DNA from: CAYUZU01 sp964448675 | GTDB lineage: Bacteria; Planctomycetota; Phycisphaerae; UBA1845; Fen-1342 | NCBI GenBank assembly: GCA_964448675.1 | Contig: CAYUZU010000036.1 | Location: 1-40,927, forward strand | DNA: 40,927 nucleotides | Reading direction: 5' to 3' | Part shown: positions 1 through 7,883 of the stretch, piece after piece | Position numbering within the stretch: position 1 is the stretch's first letter | How the letters are laid out: the number at the start of each line of letters is the position of its first letter | Program-made: the position numbers and the translations under genes | The notes under the pieces: model-generated | What the model saw: the letters and a program-made list of their open reading frames with translations, nothing else | Databases searched by the model: none | What the model was told of the DNA's origin: nothing

Positions 1-51
1 CAGTTAGACCACACGAAGGCCGCTTTTTCAATCCACCGTGAATAATCCGGG

Positions 52-872
52 CTAGTTCAACAGACGACGCGTCATCAGCCGTACGCCGAGGCTGTGGAAG
101 AACACGATGAACGCCAGCAGCGTGGCGAGGTGGCCGAGCGTCGCCAGACCGAAATCGGTGGTGAAGAGGACGCGCGACAGCTCGATCGCGTGCGTGAGGG
201 GCGTGAGGATCGAGACGGTATCCAGCGCCCAGTGATGCCCGCGGATTGGGAAGAAGGTCCCCGAGAAGAAGAACAGCGGCGTGATCACGCCCGTGGTGAA
301 GAAGGCGAAGTTGTTGATCGTCTTGACATAGCTGGTGACCACCAGGCCAATGGCGGCGAAGAGGTACGCCGTCAGGAATCCCACGACCGGCACCAGCAGG
401 CACCAAACGGTGGGGCGCACGCCAAAGAGCATTGTGATCAGCAGCACGATGGCGGCGTAGACGGCGCCCTTGGTGGCGGCGAAGAGCATTTCGCCGACGA
501 ACATCTCGTTGATGCGCAGGTGCGTGCCGAGCATGGCGTCGTAGGTTTTCTGAAACACGAGGCGCACGAACGTGCCGAACGTTGTTTCGAAGATGGCCGA
601 GAACATGGCGGACGCGACGAGCAGACCGCTGGCGACGTAGGTCTTGTAGGGCAGGCCTTCGAAGTCGGTGTCCTGCATGTACGAGCCGAGGCCGATCGCG
701 ACAGCGGTGAAGAAGAACAGCGGCTCGAGCACGGGGGGGGTGGCGTTGGCCAGCAGTGTCTTGCAGTACACGCGATAGTGGCGGTACCACACGCCGAAGA
801 GGCTCCAGAAGCCGCCGGTGCGTAGCGACACGGGCGACCAGAGGTCGGGGAAGTCGGCGGGGCGCGTATCAC

Positions 873-876
<4 letters not shown>
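52..876 (-). CDS. ABC-2 type transporter permease, NodJ-like
   Basis: A 274-residue membrane protein with about six hydrophobic segments, starting near residue 45 (LEPLFFFTAVAIGLG) and ending near residue 265. The stretch FFSGTFFPI around residue 205 is typical of ABC-2 permeases of the NodJ/DrrB type. It should form the inner-membrane channel of an exporter for a lipid-linked, saccharide-like or drug-like substrate; the substrate cannot be read from sequence. The ATG overlaps the TGA of the upstream ATPase gene by 4 bp (ATGA, 873-876), so the two are translationally coupled. The stop is at 52-54 and the 51 bases before it hold no gene I can recognise. Confidence 0.9.
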
Positions 877-1796
<920 letters not shown>

Positions 1797-1804
1797 ATTG
1801 CGGG

Positions 1805-1810
1805 ATGATA
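1805..1810 (-). promoter_or_regulatory. -10 box of the NodI/NodJ-like operon
   Basis: TATCAT on the minus strand, ending 8 nt before the ATG at 1796. There is no good -35 (TTTATC at a 17-nt spacing is the best fit). The spacing implies a transcript with a leader of only about 0-2 nt. Confidence 0.45.
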
Positions 1811-1870
1811 CCCGCAGTGGCGGGCGGGATAAAACGAGGCGGTGGGCGGCTGTTGCAGCGAGGAAAGTAC

Positions 1871-1898
1871 CGACGCCCGCCCCCCCAAGCGGGCGTCG
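1871..1898. other. 10-bp inverted repeat (hairpin)
   Basis: The arms CGACGCCCGC (1871-1880) and GCGGGCGTCG (1889-1898) pair perfectly around an 8-nt loop. It lies between the ABC operon start and the TROVE gene stop and has no U-tract on either side. It could be a second terminator for the TROVE unit or part of a structured RNA. Confidence 0.5.
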
Positions 1899-1935
1899 GC
1901 GGTCATGCTAAAGGCGAACGAAAGCCGACCAGGTT

Positions 1936-1962
1936 TGTCGAGACCGGTACAGAGACTCGACA
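1936..1962. other. 7-bp inverted repeat (hairpin)
   Basis: The arms TGTCGAG (1936-1942) and CTCGACA (1956-1962) flank a 13-nt loop. This is the middle of three hairpins in 141 bp downstream of the TROVE gene. Confidence 0.4.
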
Positions 1963-1973
1963 GATGATGGCAA

Positions 1974-2011
1974 GGGGCGTCCAGCGGCCGCGGCGGCACG
2001 CTGGACGCCCC
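1974..2011 (-). terminator. 13-bp hairpin after the TROVE gene
   Basis: A perfect 13-bp stem, 1974-1986 with 1999-2011, and a 12-nt GC-rich loop, 53 bp beyond the TROVE stop codon. No clear U-tract follows on the minus strand, so it is either a terminator lacking the U-tract or an RNA-stabilising 3' hairpin. Confidence 0.55.
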
Positions 2012-2064
2012 GCGATGAAATGTAGTCCCGACGGCATTCGGCTCTCGTCCGCGCGTTTCACCTC

Positions 2065-3630
2065 CTACAGCTCCGTTTGTTCGATTCGTTCAACCCAGTG
2101 ATCCGGGCCGAGCCGATCGGCTGCGAAATCGGCGACTAAGTCGAACACCTGGTCGGAGAAGCCGCCAATATTGAGAATGTCTTCAGTGTCCGGCGTTTGC
2201 GTGGTCGCATAGGGCAACAGGTTGATGCACACCAAACGGGCGCGAGGGTTGTGGCGCTTGAAAGTATGCCATTGGTCCAATGCCGGGGTATGGCGCGCGC
2301 CGTAGCACATCCGCATGTGATCCACCCAGGACTCGTTGTCCGAGATGAAGATGACAGTGTCCGCGCGTGATGCTCGCTGATTGAGAAGCTCGAGCGGTGC
2401 GGCGCAATCGGTGCCACCGCCGCCAAGCTCAGCCAGCGTCCGAGCGTTGTGGAAGACAGAATCGCGCGGGTCGAGGTCGACGGGGCAGGCTTCATGGTTG
2501 AACGCGAGCACGCGACTGTCCTCGTTCCTGCGAAGGAAACAGGCGGCGAGCAGGGCGGCCACGTCGACGCAGCGGGTTCGACTGGTGCTACCGAAGCGAA
2601 GACCCGTGATCGACTCCAGCATGGACCCGGAAACGTCGACGCAGACGACCGTGCGACCCGGCAGGTGGGGCACGTTTCTGCTCGCGAGGTGCAGCGCATC
2701 ATGCAGTGCGTTGCGAACCGGGTTGGGTACCGCGCGGTCGAGCGCGCAGTAGGTCGTGAACAGCTGGTACGGCAGAACGCGCGAGCGGCGAATCTCGTCG
2801 GCGTTGCGCAGGCGCGCCGCGACGAAGTCGATCATCCGCTGATCGTCGAACACGTCATGCCGGGCGAAGGTGTTGAGGTTCATGCGCGTGGTGTGCCAGG
2901 TGGCATGAAAGGCGACGTCGCGCCACTGGGCGGGCGTGAGGGCCATGCCTGTCAGCATTTCGAACGGGATCGCCGGCGCTTCGCTCATTGCGCCTTGCTT
3001 GAAGGCGGCGACTTGCCGCACGAGCAGCGGCAGGTCGCCGGCCTCGTAGTCGTGACCGAGGAGATAGCGATAGAGTGCGCGGCGCGAGCGCGTGGTCGGT
3101 TTGGGATGGACCAGGCGGATGATGTCAATCAGGGACGGGGCCCGGCCGACACTGGCGCGGAAGATCGTCTCGTCATCGTGAGCCTCGAGCCAATCGCGAA
3201 TCAGCGTCTTGGGGACGGTGCCCAGCGACTTGCGGCCGACGGCGCCCGACCGCATGACCTGAACGAAGTTGCGCAGCATGCGGGCATTGTCGATGACGCG
3301 CGGGAAGACCTGCTTCAGCAGGGCTGGGGAGCGCCGCGAGAGGACGGCGCACAGCACAGCGGGTACGTCTTTCATGTAGCTGCGCTGCCGCGCATACACC
3401 GCCGTCTTGGCGAGGAACGCATCAGGCACGTCGTCGCACGCGCTGAGCAGTTGCGTGAGTTGCGTGGTGGCCGACACGTAGAACGTGCTGTTCAGCGTGC
3501 CCGTGACGGCGAGCTGGGCCAGGGCGTGCCGCGGCGGCAGGGCGTACGCCGGGCAGTCTTCGTGGTTGTGCGTATTGGGCGCGGACTGTTGCGGGCCGCG
3601 GTAAGACTGGAACAGCAGTTTGTTCGCCAT
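2065..3630 (-). CDS. rsr: TROVE domain protein (Ro60/Rsr homologue)
   Basis: A 521-residue homologue of the Ro60 autoantigen. The N-terminal ~320 residues form the TROVE (HEAT-like ring) domain. The C-terminal ~190 residues are a von Willebrand A domain with an intact MIDAS: DVSGS at 332-336, Thr407 in GGGGTD and Asp431 in FISDNES. Ro proteins bind Y RNAs and the 3' ends of misfolded or damaged RNAs, and in bacteria they act with exonucleases. ATG 3630 is preferred because AGGAGGT lies about 10 nt upstream; a GTG at 3642 overlaps that site. The flanks are non-coding and structured on both sides, and no rtcB or exonuclease gene is adjacent in this window. The family assignment is firm; the RNA partner is not known. 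Confidence 0.93.
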   Translation of the reverse strand: MANKLLFQSYRGPQQSAPNTHNHEDCPAYALPPRHALAQLAVTGTLNSTFYVSATTQLTQLLSACDDVPDAFLAKTAVYARQRSYMKDVPAVLCAVLSRRSPALLKQVFPRVIDNARMLRNFVQVMRSGAVGRKSLGTVPKTLIRDWLEAHDDETIFRASVGRAPSLIDIIRLVHPKPTTRSRRALYRYLLGHDYEAGDLPLLVRQVAAFKQGAMSEAPAIPFEMLTGMALTPAQWRDVAFHATWHTTRMNLNTFARHDVFDDQRMIDFVAARLRNADEIRRSRVLPYQLFTTYCALDRAVPNPVRNALHDALHLASRNVPHLPGRTVVCVDVSGSMLESITGLRFGSTSRTRCVDVAALLAACFLRRNEDSRVLAFNHEACPVDLDPRDSVFHNARTLAELGGGGTDCAAPLELLNQRASRADTVIFISDNESWVDHMRMCYGARHTPALDQWHTFKRHNPRARLVCINLLPYATTQTPDTEDILNIGGFSDQVFDLVADFAADRLGPDHWVERIEQTEL

Positions 3631-4184
3631 GCGCTTCTTCACCTCCTGCGGTGGCGGCGAGACAGAAGTACAGACCCTCTCCGGTCATGCCAGGCGACGG
3701 CGCCGAGCAGAAACAGTGCGACGCGACTACGTCCGCGGGACGCAGTCCGTTGTGTCAGCGATGTGTCTTGCTACGTTGTTCGTGGAGGCGTCATCTTTCC
3801 CTCCATCATGCTTCCAGGACATGCATCGACCAGATCCGCGGAGCGCCTTTAACAAGTACGCCACGGATAGGCGCACCACGACGGCGCGGCCCGACAAAGC
3901 GCGGCGACAAGGCAACAGCCACTACGGACGATGCGTCTCGAACTGCGAGCGGCAGACCGTTTTGTCCTGCCGTTCGGGGCTCGGTGATTTCGTCATGTAG
4001 CAATAGTGCTGGTCTGCGTCGACGGCCGAGTCCAATCTGCCGTCGATCGGATTACATTGGCGGGAGCGATGGAAATGCGTCTGGTCAAGGGTCGACGCGA
4101 CATCTCCCAATCCTTGGGAAAACCAGTCAACTCAAACATCCTCTGCGTCAGAGTCCCCACTGGTGCTTCTTGTTCCCATTCCGT
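3631..4184 (-). ncRNA. Long structured leader or Y-RNA-like ncRNA candidate upstream of the TROVE gene
   Basis: About 550 nt without a convincing ORF on either strand, transcribed toward the TROVE gene if the promoter at 4191-4219 is real. The promoter-proximal part holds four helices: 4141-4145/4149-4153; 4105-4110/4114-4119 nested inside 4081-4085/4122-4126; 4019-4026/4039-4046 (8 bp, 12-nt loop); and a two-part helix 3946-3950/3979-3983 plus 3951-3955/3967-3971 with a 7-nt one-sided bulge. A Y RNA gene next to rsr is known in Deinococcus, so this is a reasonable place for one. I found no conserved Y RNA motif, and the 3' end is undefined. It could simply be a long 5' UTR. Confidence 0.3.
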
Positions 4185-4190
4185 CTGATA

Positions 4191-4219
4191 ATAATGCCCC
4201 ACAGCGAAGGGCTTGTCAA
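4191..4219 (-). promoter_or_regulatory. Strong sigma-70-type promoter with A-tract, facing the TROVE gene
   Basis: On the minus strand a perfect -35 TTGACA (4214-4219), a 17-nt spacer and -10 CATTAT (4191-4196; TATTAT overlaps it at 4188-4193). An A7 tract (4234-4240) lies at about -50 to -56, the position of an UP element. Predicted start is near 4184, more than 550 nt from the TROVE start codon. Confidence 0.55.
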
Positions 4220-4290
4220 GCGTGCGACGGATATTTTTTTCTGGTGTCCGGCGGCCCATGATGCCGGCTGCCGCCGGCAGCGCGGCAAGC

Positions 4291-4329
4291 GGCCCCGCAG
4301 CCGCTCGGGCGGGAGCGAGCTGCGGGGCC
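4291..4329 (-). terminator. Hairpin after the duplicated-module protein gene
   Basis: The arms GGCCCCGCAG (4291-4300) and CTGCGGGGCC (4320-4329) pair perfectly, with a further GCTC/GAGC pairing inside the loop. It begins about 50 bp past the stop at 4380. There is no U-tract on the minus strand. Confidence 0.55.
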
Positions 4330-4379
4330 GGCGATGCGGTCTCATGTGAAGCGCGACCGGGGGGTCGCGGCGTTTCAGG

Positions 4380-6683
4380 TCACGGGCACGTGGTGTTCTG
4401 CACCGCGACGAACGGGTCGATGTCGCGCCAGCTCACGCCGCCGTCGTCGTTGACATCGTTGTTCTCGAACGGGCAGGTCGGCGCCACGCCGTAGACCGTC
4501 ATGTGCAGGTCGTACCAGGCCGACACGTTGTCGTTCTGCGCCGCGACGAAGAAGTCGATGTCGCGCCAGTTGATGCCACCATCGCAGTTGCTGTCGCCCG
4601 CGCAGATCTCCGGGGGCGACGCCAGCGTCCACTCATTCGGAATCCAGGCGAAGCTGAACGGCCGCTGGCCGATCTCGCCGTTGGTCAGGTCATAGCCGGC
4701 AACCTCGAACGCGTTGCCTTCGACCTCCCAGGCCATGGCGTAGGGGCCGCCCGCGGGGGTGACGACGAGGACACCGTCGGTGGCCGCGTTCACACCCGGG
4801 ATGGTGATCGTCGTGACCGGGAATCCGTAGAGGCTGTCACTGCCCACGCCGACGGAGAAGTTGCCAGTGCCGCTGATGACGTTGCCGGCGGCGTCGATCT
4901 GGCCGGCGACGAGGTTGTCGTCGAGGTCGTAGGGGAGGTAGACGTAGCCGCAATCCCAATCGGTCGAGCGCTCGCCGGTGTCGCCCTGCCAGGCCTTGAG
5001 GACGTACTCGCTGCCGTTCGGGTCGACGGTGACCGAGCGGTTGTTGTTGTCCCAGTTGATGGCGAGCAGCACGCCGTCCTGGACCGGGTCGGCGTCAACG
5101 TCGACGAAGAAGTCGACCGGCAGATTCGGGTCGACGGGGTCGTTGTAGATCTGGACGTCGGCGTCCTGGATCAGGCCGGCCGCGGTGGGGAAGAAGGCCA
5201 GGGCGAAGTCGGCGTTGATCTCGCCGCTGGCGATCGAGGCGTTGTGCAGGCGGGCCTCACCATTGTCGTAGCTGAGCGTGGTCCAGCCGCTGATGCCGCC
5301 GGTGGTGCTGTTGTCGCGGAGGAACTCGGTAGGATTGCCGAGGAAGACGCCGTCGTCGAGGTCGCGGCCGTTGTCGGTGTAGGCCTGCATGCGGGCGTTG
5401 AGCCACGCGGTGGCGTAGTCACCGCGATTGTCGCCGACGTTGTCGAGTTTGTCGGAGCCGGAAACACGCTCGGCACGGTTTTCGCCGTTGCCGTTGCCGG
5501 CGCTGTACTCGCTCACGTCGAAGCGGGCCGAGACGATGGTCTCGAGGTAGTCGAGGTAGGGCTTGGCGGGGGTGCCGGGGCCGGTCACGGCGATGTCGTC
5601 GGGGAAGAAGACGAAGTGCATGAGGACTTCGCTGCCCCAGACGTCCTGGAGGCCCATGCCGGTGATGTCGCGCGTGGTGATCAGCCAGCCGTCGCCGTCG
5701 GGCTCGACGAAGACGGGGTTGTCGACCATGTAGCCGCCGTTCAACTCGGTATGCGGCGAGACGAGCAGCGTGCCGGTGGCGGGCGATTCGTCCGCGATCG
5801 TCAGGTGGTAGGTGCCGTCAATATCCGGGGCGCCGAGAATCTCCATGCTGAAGTCGCCCTGGCCGTAGATGGTACGGGCGGCGGCCGTGACACGGCCCAT
5901 CGTGACGCCGGCGGTGCCGTCGGGGATGAAGACGAAGGTGACTGGATCCTGCTCGTTGCCCTCGCCATTGTCACCGTTGTCGTGGTTGTTCAGGATGGCG
6001 GTGCCGTCATAGTTGATGAAGACCTGCGTGTGGTTGTCTTCGTTCTTGGCGCCGCAGGCGAGCAGAACGCCGTCGCGACGCAGATCGATGCCCTGGATGC
6101 CGAAGCCGAAGCGGCCGTCCAGCGCGTCGACGAAAGCGGCGGGGTAGGTGTAGATGTCGGGATCGAAGATGTTGGTGGCGACGATGTCGGGGTGACCGAT
6201 GAACGTCGTGATCGGGCCGCCGTTGGCGGAATTGTACGCCGCACCGCAGTGCCAGCCGTCGCCGATGGGGAAGTAGCCGAGGGCGACGTTGTAGTTCACC
6301 TCGTGGCCCTGGGGCGCCCGGAACACCGCGGCGTAGTAGCGGTTCTCGCCGCCGGGGACCGCCGCGACGGTGGCATAGTACGGATCGGCGACGCTGGGCT
6401 CGACGCGCTCGTCGTTGAACGGGCCGCAGATCATGATGCCGGTGTGCTGGTCGTCGCCGGTGAGAAAGTCGACGTAGTAGTCGGCCCGGCTGCAGGCGTC
6501 GTGAACAACTTCCCAGGTGCCGTAACCGCCCATGCGGGTGACGGTGACCGAGGTGCTGTTGTTGTGCTCGTCGTTTTCGACGACATCCAGCACGCCGTGC
6601 TGGACCTGGGCGATGGCCGGGGCCGCGAGGATCGCGACCGCGGCGAACAGGGTGCAAGTGAGAACGCGGTTCGTGCTCTTCAT
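4380..6683 (-). CDS. Secreted duplicated-module protein with dockerin-like tail
   Basis: A 767-residue exported protein. A signal peptide is visible at residues 1-25 (cleavage after AIA). Two related modules of about 300 residues follow (about 28-345 and 380-690). They share motif pairs such as DGVLLACG.KNEDN / DGVLLAINWDNNN, FVFIPDGTAG / YVYLPYDLDD, GRVTAAARTIYGQGDFS / GQIDAAGNVISGTGNFS and GTLLVSPH / GVLVVTPA. The last ~75 residues hold two EF-hand or dockerin-like repeats (DSNCDGGINWRDIDFFV and DVNDDGGVSWRDIDPFV), like C-terminal tails common in planctomycete secreted proteins. The start is supported by GGAGG 9 nt upstream. A paralog lies at 7884-11249. I do not recognise the module, and its function is unknown; a calcium-binding surface or matrix role is only a guess. 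Confidence 0.85.
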   Translation of the reverse strand: MKSTNRVLTCTLFAAVAILAAPAIAQVQHGVLDVVENDEHNNSTSVTVTRMGGYGTWEVVHDACSRADYYVDFLTGDDQHTGIMICGPFNDERVEPSVADPYYATVAAVPGGENRYYAAVFRAPQGHEVNYNVALGYFPIGDGWHCGAAYNSANGGPITTFIGHPDIVATNIFDPDIYTYPAAFVDALDGRFGFGIQGIDLRRDGVLLACGAKNEDNHTQVFINYDGTAILNNHDNGDNGEGNEQDPVTFVFIPDGTAGVTMGRVTAAARTIYGQGDFSMEILGAPDIDGTYHLTIADESPATGTLLVSPHTELNGGYMVDNPVFVEPDGDGWLITTRDITGMGLQDVWGSEVLMHFVFFPDDIAVTGPGTPAKPYLDYLETIVSARFDVSEYSAGNGNGENRAERVSGSDKLDNVGDNRGDYATAWLNARMQAYTDNGRDLDDGVFLGNPTEFLRDNSTTGGISGWTTLSYDNGEARLHNASIASGEINADFALAFFPTAAGLIQDADVQIYNDPVDPNLPVDFFVDVDADPVQDGVLLAINWDNNNRSVTVDPNGSEYVLKAWQGDTGERSTDWDCGYVYLPYDLDDNLVAGQIDAAGNVISGTGNFSVGVGSDSLYGFPVTTITIPGVNAATDGVLVVTPAGGPYAMAWEVEGNAFEVAGYDLTNGEIGQRPFSFAWIPNEWTLASPPEICAGDSNCDGGINWRDIDFFVAAQNDNVSAWYDLHMTVYGVAPTCPFENNDVNDDGGVSWRDIDPFVAVQNTTCP

Positions 6684-6743
6684 GGACCATTCCCTCCTTC
6701 AGGGTTTCCAAAGTAAGTGAGACGCTGGAGTTATTCGCTTCTT

Positions 6744-6759
6744 TCGCCCGCGCGGGCGA
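6744..6759. repeat. 16-bp perfect palindrome
   Basis: TCGCCCGCGCGGGCGA, between the pseudopilin stop and the start of the downstream secreted-protein gene (minus strand). It could be a short terminator hairpin of the pseudopilin gene or a protein-binding site. Confidence 0.35.
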
Positions 6760-6766
6760 TGTACGG

Positions 6767-7669
6767 CTATTGCCGGGCCGAGTACCAGGGCAGGGGTACG
6801 CCATGCACCGTACGATGCTCGGACAACACCTGCTGCTTCTTCTTCTCCGCCTTGTTCTTGGAGATCACGCTGACGTGACCGTCGGTCCAGGCGGCGACGC
6901 ACCCGCCGGGATGGCGGAAATACTCACGGATCCATTGCTTCTTCTCGTCGCCCGCGACACTGTCGGTCCATTGATCGAGTTGGATCAGTGTGTCGCCGTT
7001 GCCGTCGAGCACGACCTCCGAGCCGTCCTGAAACATGATCAGGTCGGCGGGGAACTTGATGGTCGAGATTCGGGTGGGCACGCGCCGGCCGGTGGGGCCC
7101 TTCTCGAAGAATGTCGGCGAGCGGCCCTTGGGGATGCTGTCGAATCCCGGCGTTACACCGTTGAAGCAGTACGACGAGTAGAGCGTGTAGGGGTCGTGTC
7201 GCAGAATGCCGTTGTTGCGGAATGCCGGCAGCGTGTACTGGGCGTCCGGGCAGCGGGTGTTCTCCCAACCCTTGAGGTAGGTGCGCGAGCCGATGCCCTG
7301 TGACGGAATGTAATGCCGCGGGTCGTAGTACACGCCGAGCAACTGGTCGTAGATCGACGCCCAGTAGGCCTGCGTCGCCTGCGGTCGGCCATACTGGTCG
7401 ATGGTGTAGGGCCGCAGCACGTAGTTGTGGTTGGCGAAGAGCGGGCGAAAGCGCAGCGCGTTGTTGTCCCAGACCGCGTGGTGATAGTCGCGGTTCTCGT
7501 CGGCGTAGAGCCGCAGCGCGATGGCGACGTTGCGCTGGTTGGTGGCACACTGGGTCTGCCGAGCGGAAGCTCGTGCCCGCCCCAGCGCCGGCAGCAGGAT
7601 ACTGATGAGGATCGCGATGATCGCGACCACGACGAGCAATTCGATGAGTGTAAACGCTCTGCGCTTCAT
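6767..7669 (-). CDS. Pseudopilin with H-X9-DG tail (DUF1559-like)
   Basis: A 300-residue type IV pilin-like protein. The leader MKRRA is followed by FTLIELLVVVAIIAILISIL, a classic prepilin cleavage site and single hydrophobic helix. The residue before the cut is Ala rather than the usual Gly, which also occurs in planctomycete members. Near the C-terminus RHPGGCVAAWTDGHV fits the H-X9-DG motif of planctomycete pseudopilin-like families exactly. It would be processed by a prepilin peptidase and held in the inner membrane or a type II secretion-like pseudopilus. It lies 83 bp upstream of a secreted-protein gene on the same strand and is divergent from that gene's paralog, so it may belong with their export; that is inference from position. 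Confidence 0.88.
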   Translation of the reverse strand: MKRRAFTLIELLVVVAIIAILISILLPALGRARASARQTQCATNQRNVAIALRLYADENRDYHHAVWDNNALRFRPLFANHNYVLRPYTIDQYGRPQATQAYWASIYDQLLGVYYDPRHYIPSQGIGSRTYLKGWENTRCPDAQYTLPAFRNNGILRHDPYTLYSSYCFNGVTPGFDSIPKGRSPTFFEKGPTGRRVPTRISTIKFPADLIMFQDGSEVVLDGNGDTLIQLDQWTDSVAGDEKKQWIREYFRHPGGCVAAWTDGHVSVISKNKAEKKKQQVLSEHRTVHGVPLPWYSARQ

Positions 7670-7787
7670 TTGCTTAACCCCAAGACCGCACCAACAAGCC
7701 CGGGCGAAATAGTGATCTGACCTTGTTAAGTGAGCGGTGGTGAAGCGTTAATTTCGTGTGAAATTGCGCATGTCGCAAATGTGACTG

Positions 7788-7816
7788 TTGTGATGCGGCT
7801 GGAGCGTTGCTACTCT
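7788..7816 (+). promoter_or_regulatory. Promoter of the phosphoesterase fusion gene
   Basis: TTGTGA (7788-7793), a 17-nt spacer and TACTCT (7811-7816). Predicted start is about 7823, giving a leader of about 60 nt. It lies in an AT-rich divergent intergenic region shared with the pseudopilin gene. Confidence 0.45.
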
Positions 7817-7883
7817 CCGCCCAACTTTGAACCACATTGGCGCGGCGTTGGATGAGCCCCACGAGTCCTGGAGGGTGAAGGTG

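Noticed and set aside
4211..4240. GCTTGTCAAGC plus a T7 run read as a plus-strand terminator
   Set aside because: The inverted repeat has no proper loop, the T-run lies about 12 nt beyond it, and no plus-strand gene ends here. On the minus strand the same bases make a -35 box and A-tract, which fits better.
2065..4379. RtcB-type RNA repair operon around the TROVE gene
   Set aside because: In many bacteria rsr sits with rtcB, but the neighbours here are an ABC exporter and a secreted protein, and no ligase motif is present.
4503..6716. Long open frame of over 700 codons on the plus strand opposite the duplicated-module gene; similar long frames opposite 9582-11381, 34082-36067 and 36872-39163
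   Set aside because: High-GC coding DNA often leaves the antisense frame open. These translations are rich in Arg, Val or Ala with no recognisable domain, while the opposite strand has clear families.
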